Origin: Butyricicoccus sp.
Lineage (GTDB): Bacteria; Bacillota; Clostridia; Oscillospirales; Butyricicoccaceae
Assembly: GCA_017886875.1 (NCBI GenBank)
Contig: JAGHIZ010000111.1
Span: 62,001-126,000, forward strand
Length of the DNA: 64,000 bases
Direction: 5' to 3'
Numbering within the stretch: the first letter of the stretch is position 1; each line of letters opens with the position of its first letter. Under the pieces are notes generated by a model. That model searched no databases and was not told where the DNA came from. It saw only the letters and a program-made list of their open reading frames with translations. This document shows, piece after piece, positions 63,466 through 64,000 of this stretch. Made by a program: the position numbers and the translations under genes.

Positions 63466-64000
63466 TTACCTCCCAAATAATTTCTTTTTGATTACAAGCA
63501 ACATAAAAAGTGGCAGTTTCATCATTCTGCCTATTCTTTTTGGCTCTTTACAAAGTCTATAAAACCATTCCATGCCAAGCTTAATAAAAATATCTGGTGC
63601 ACGTTGTACAGTACCAGCAAATACATCTAAAGAGCCGCCCAAACCACAGCAAAGAGTTACATTTAAACTATCTTTATATTTTGACATGAATTTTTCTTGT
63701 TTAGGAGCACCAAGACATACAAACATAACATCAGCCCCACCAGCAGCATTTACAGCCTCAACCGCCTCCATATCATCTTTAAAATATCCATCTTTAGTTC
63801 CTGCTATAACAAGACCTTTATATTTATTTTTTAGATTTTCGGCAGCGATATCAGCAACTCCTGGTTTAGCACCAAGTAAAAATAATCGCATATTTTCTTT
63901 AGCCATGCGATGCATTAAAAGAGAGGCAAAATCAATACCAGGAACTCGTCCTTTAAGTTTTTCACCTAATATTTTAGCGGCATATATAATACCAATACCA
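63466..64000 (-). CDS. WecG/TagA/CpsF-family glycosyltransferase, N-terminal part cut by window
   Basis: C-terminal ~178 residues of a GT26 glycosyltransferase that adds N-acetylmannosamine-type sugars to a lipid-linked precursor of teichoic acid or polysaccharide. The frame runs off the right edge: sense codons upstream of the first internal ATG read DFASLL and GIGIIYAAKILG, matching the family. Further motifs are LFLLGAKPGV, FVCLGAPKQEKFM and GLGGSLDVFAGTVQRAP. It precedes thyX by 4 bp. Confidence 0.92.
   Translation of the reverse strand, partial: GIGIIYAAKILGEKLKGRVPGIDFASLLMHRMAKENMRLFLLGAKPGVADIAAENLKNKYKGLVIAGTKDGYFKDDMEAVEAVNAAGGADVMFVCLGAPKQEKFMSKYKDSLNVTLCCGLGGSLDVFAGTVQRAPDIFIKLGMEWFYRLCKEPKRIGRMMKLPLFMLLVIKKKLFGR

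Overview
The window reads as a low-GC Gram-positive anaerobe, most likely a member of the Clostridia. This rests on strong AGGAGG-type ribosome binding sites, the whole anaerobic (cobalt-early) B12 route, hybrid cluster protein, selenium-type xanthine dehydrogenase, the C5 route to aminolevulinate, gatCAB, RNase M5, MltG, lipoproteins, and T-box, FMN and cobalamin leader RNAs. No tRNA, rRNA, insertion sequence, prophage or CRISPR array was seen. Both ends cut genes: a hybrid cluster protein on the left and a WecG/TagA glycosyltransferase on the right.

Layout. 1-1627 (+): hybrid cluster protein and a hemerythrin-like protein, a nitrosative/oxidative stress pair, ending at a shared terminator. 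1670-5468 (-): a four-gene siderophore-type iron ABC importer with a possible metal-repressor half-site in its promoter. 5665-17402 (-): an eight-gene purine/urate catabolic locus (ygeX-ygeY-ygeW, then carbamate kinase, then ssnA-ygfK-hyuA-xdh). It appears to be two or three transcription units, split by a terminator and by a near-consensus promoter in front of ssnA. 17580-37435 (-): a cobalamin super-operon of 20 genes encoding cobalt insertion, ring methylation and contraction, amidation, adenosylation and lower-loop assembly, with hemA, hemL, hemB, hemC and a cobA-hemD fusion embedded in it. It is led by a consensus promoter, a cobalamin riboswitch and two terminator-like hairpins. 37824-39112 (-): a secreted nuclease lipoprotein and a small unknown protein. 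39178-44418 (-): ligA-gatC-gatA-gatB. 44556-48211: a YcxB-like membrane protein, divergent from a two-component system. 48270-49179 (-): riboflavin transporter ribU under an FMN riboswitch. 49176-64000 (-): housekeeping genes (rnmV, holA, comEC, a HIT protein, T-box-controlled alaS, a U32 protein, mltG, a CPBP protease, 5-FCL, a DJ-1 protein, GNAT, DUF2156, thyX, tagA).

How the parts work together. The purine locus would oxidise purines to xanthine/urate-level intermediates, open the rings with amidohydrolases, and recover diaminopropionate, carbamoyl groups and ATP through YgeX, YgeW and carbamate kinase. Both places where related loci carry flavin/NAD(P)H electron-transfer modules look empty here: no FAD subunit lies beside the xanthine dehydrogenase, and YgfK is about half the usual length, with the central oxidoreductase part missing. 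This is the most unusual feature of the window. The B12 operon makes its own tetrapyrrole from glutamyl-tRNA and ends in adenosylcobalamin, but cbiE, cbiT and cbiB are not in it and must lie elsewhere or be replaced.
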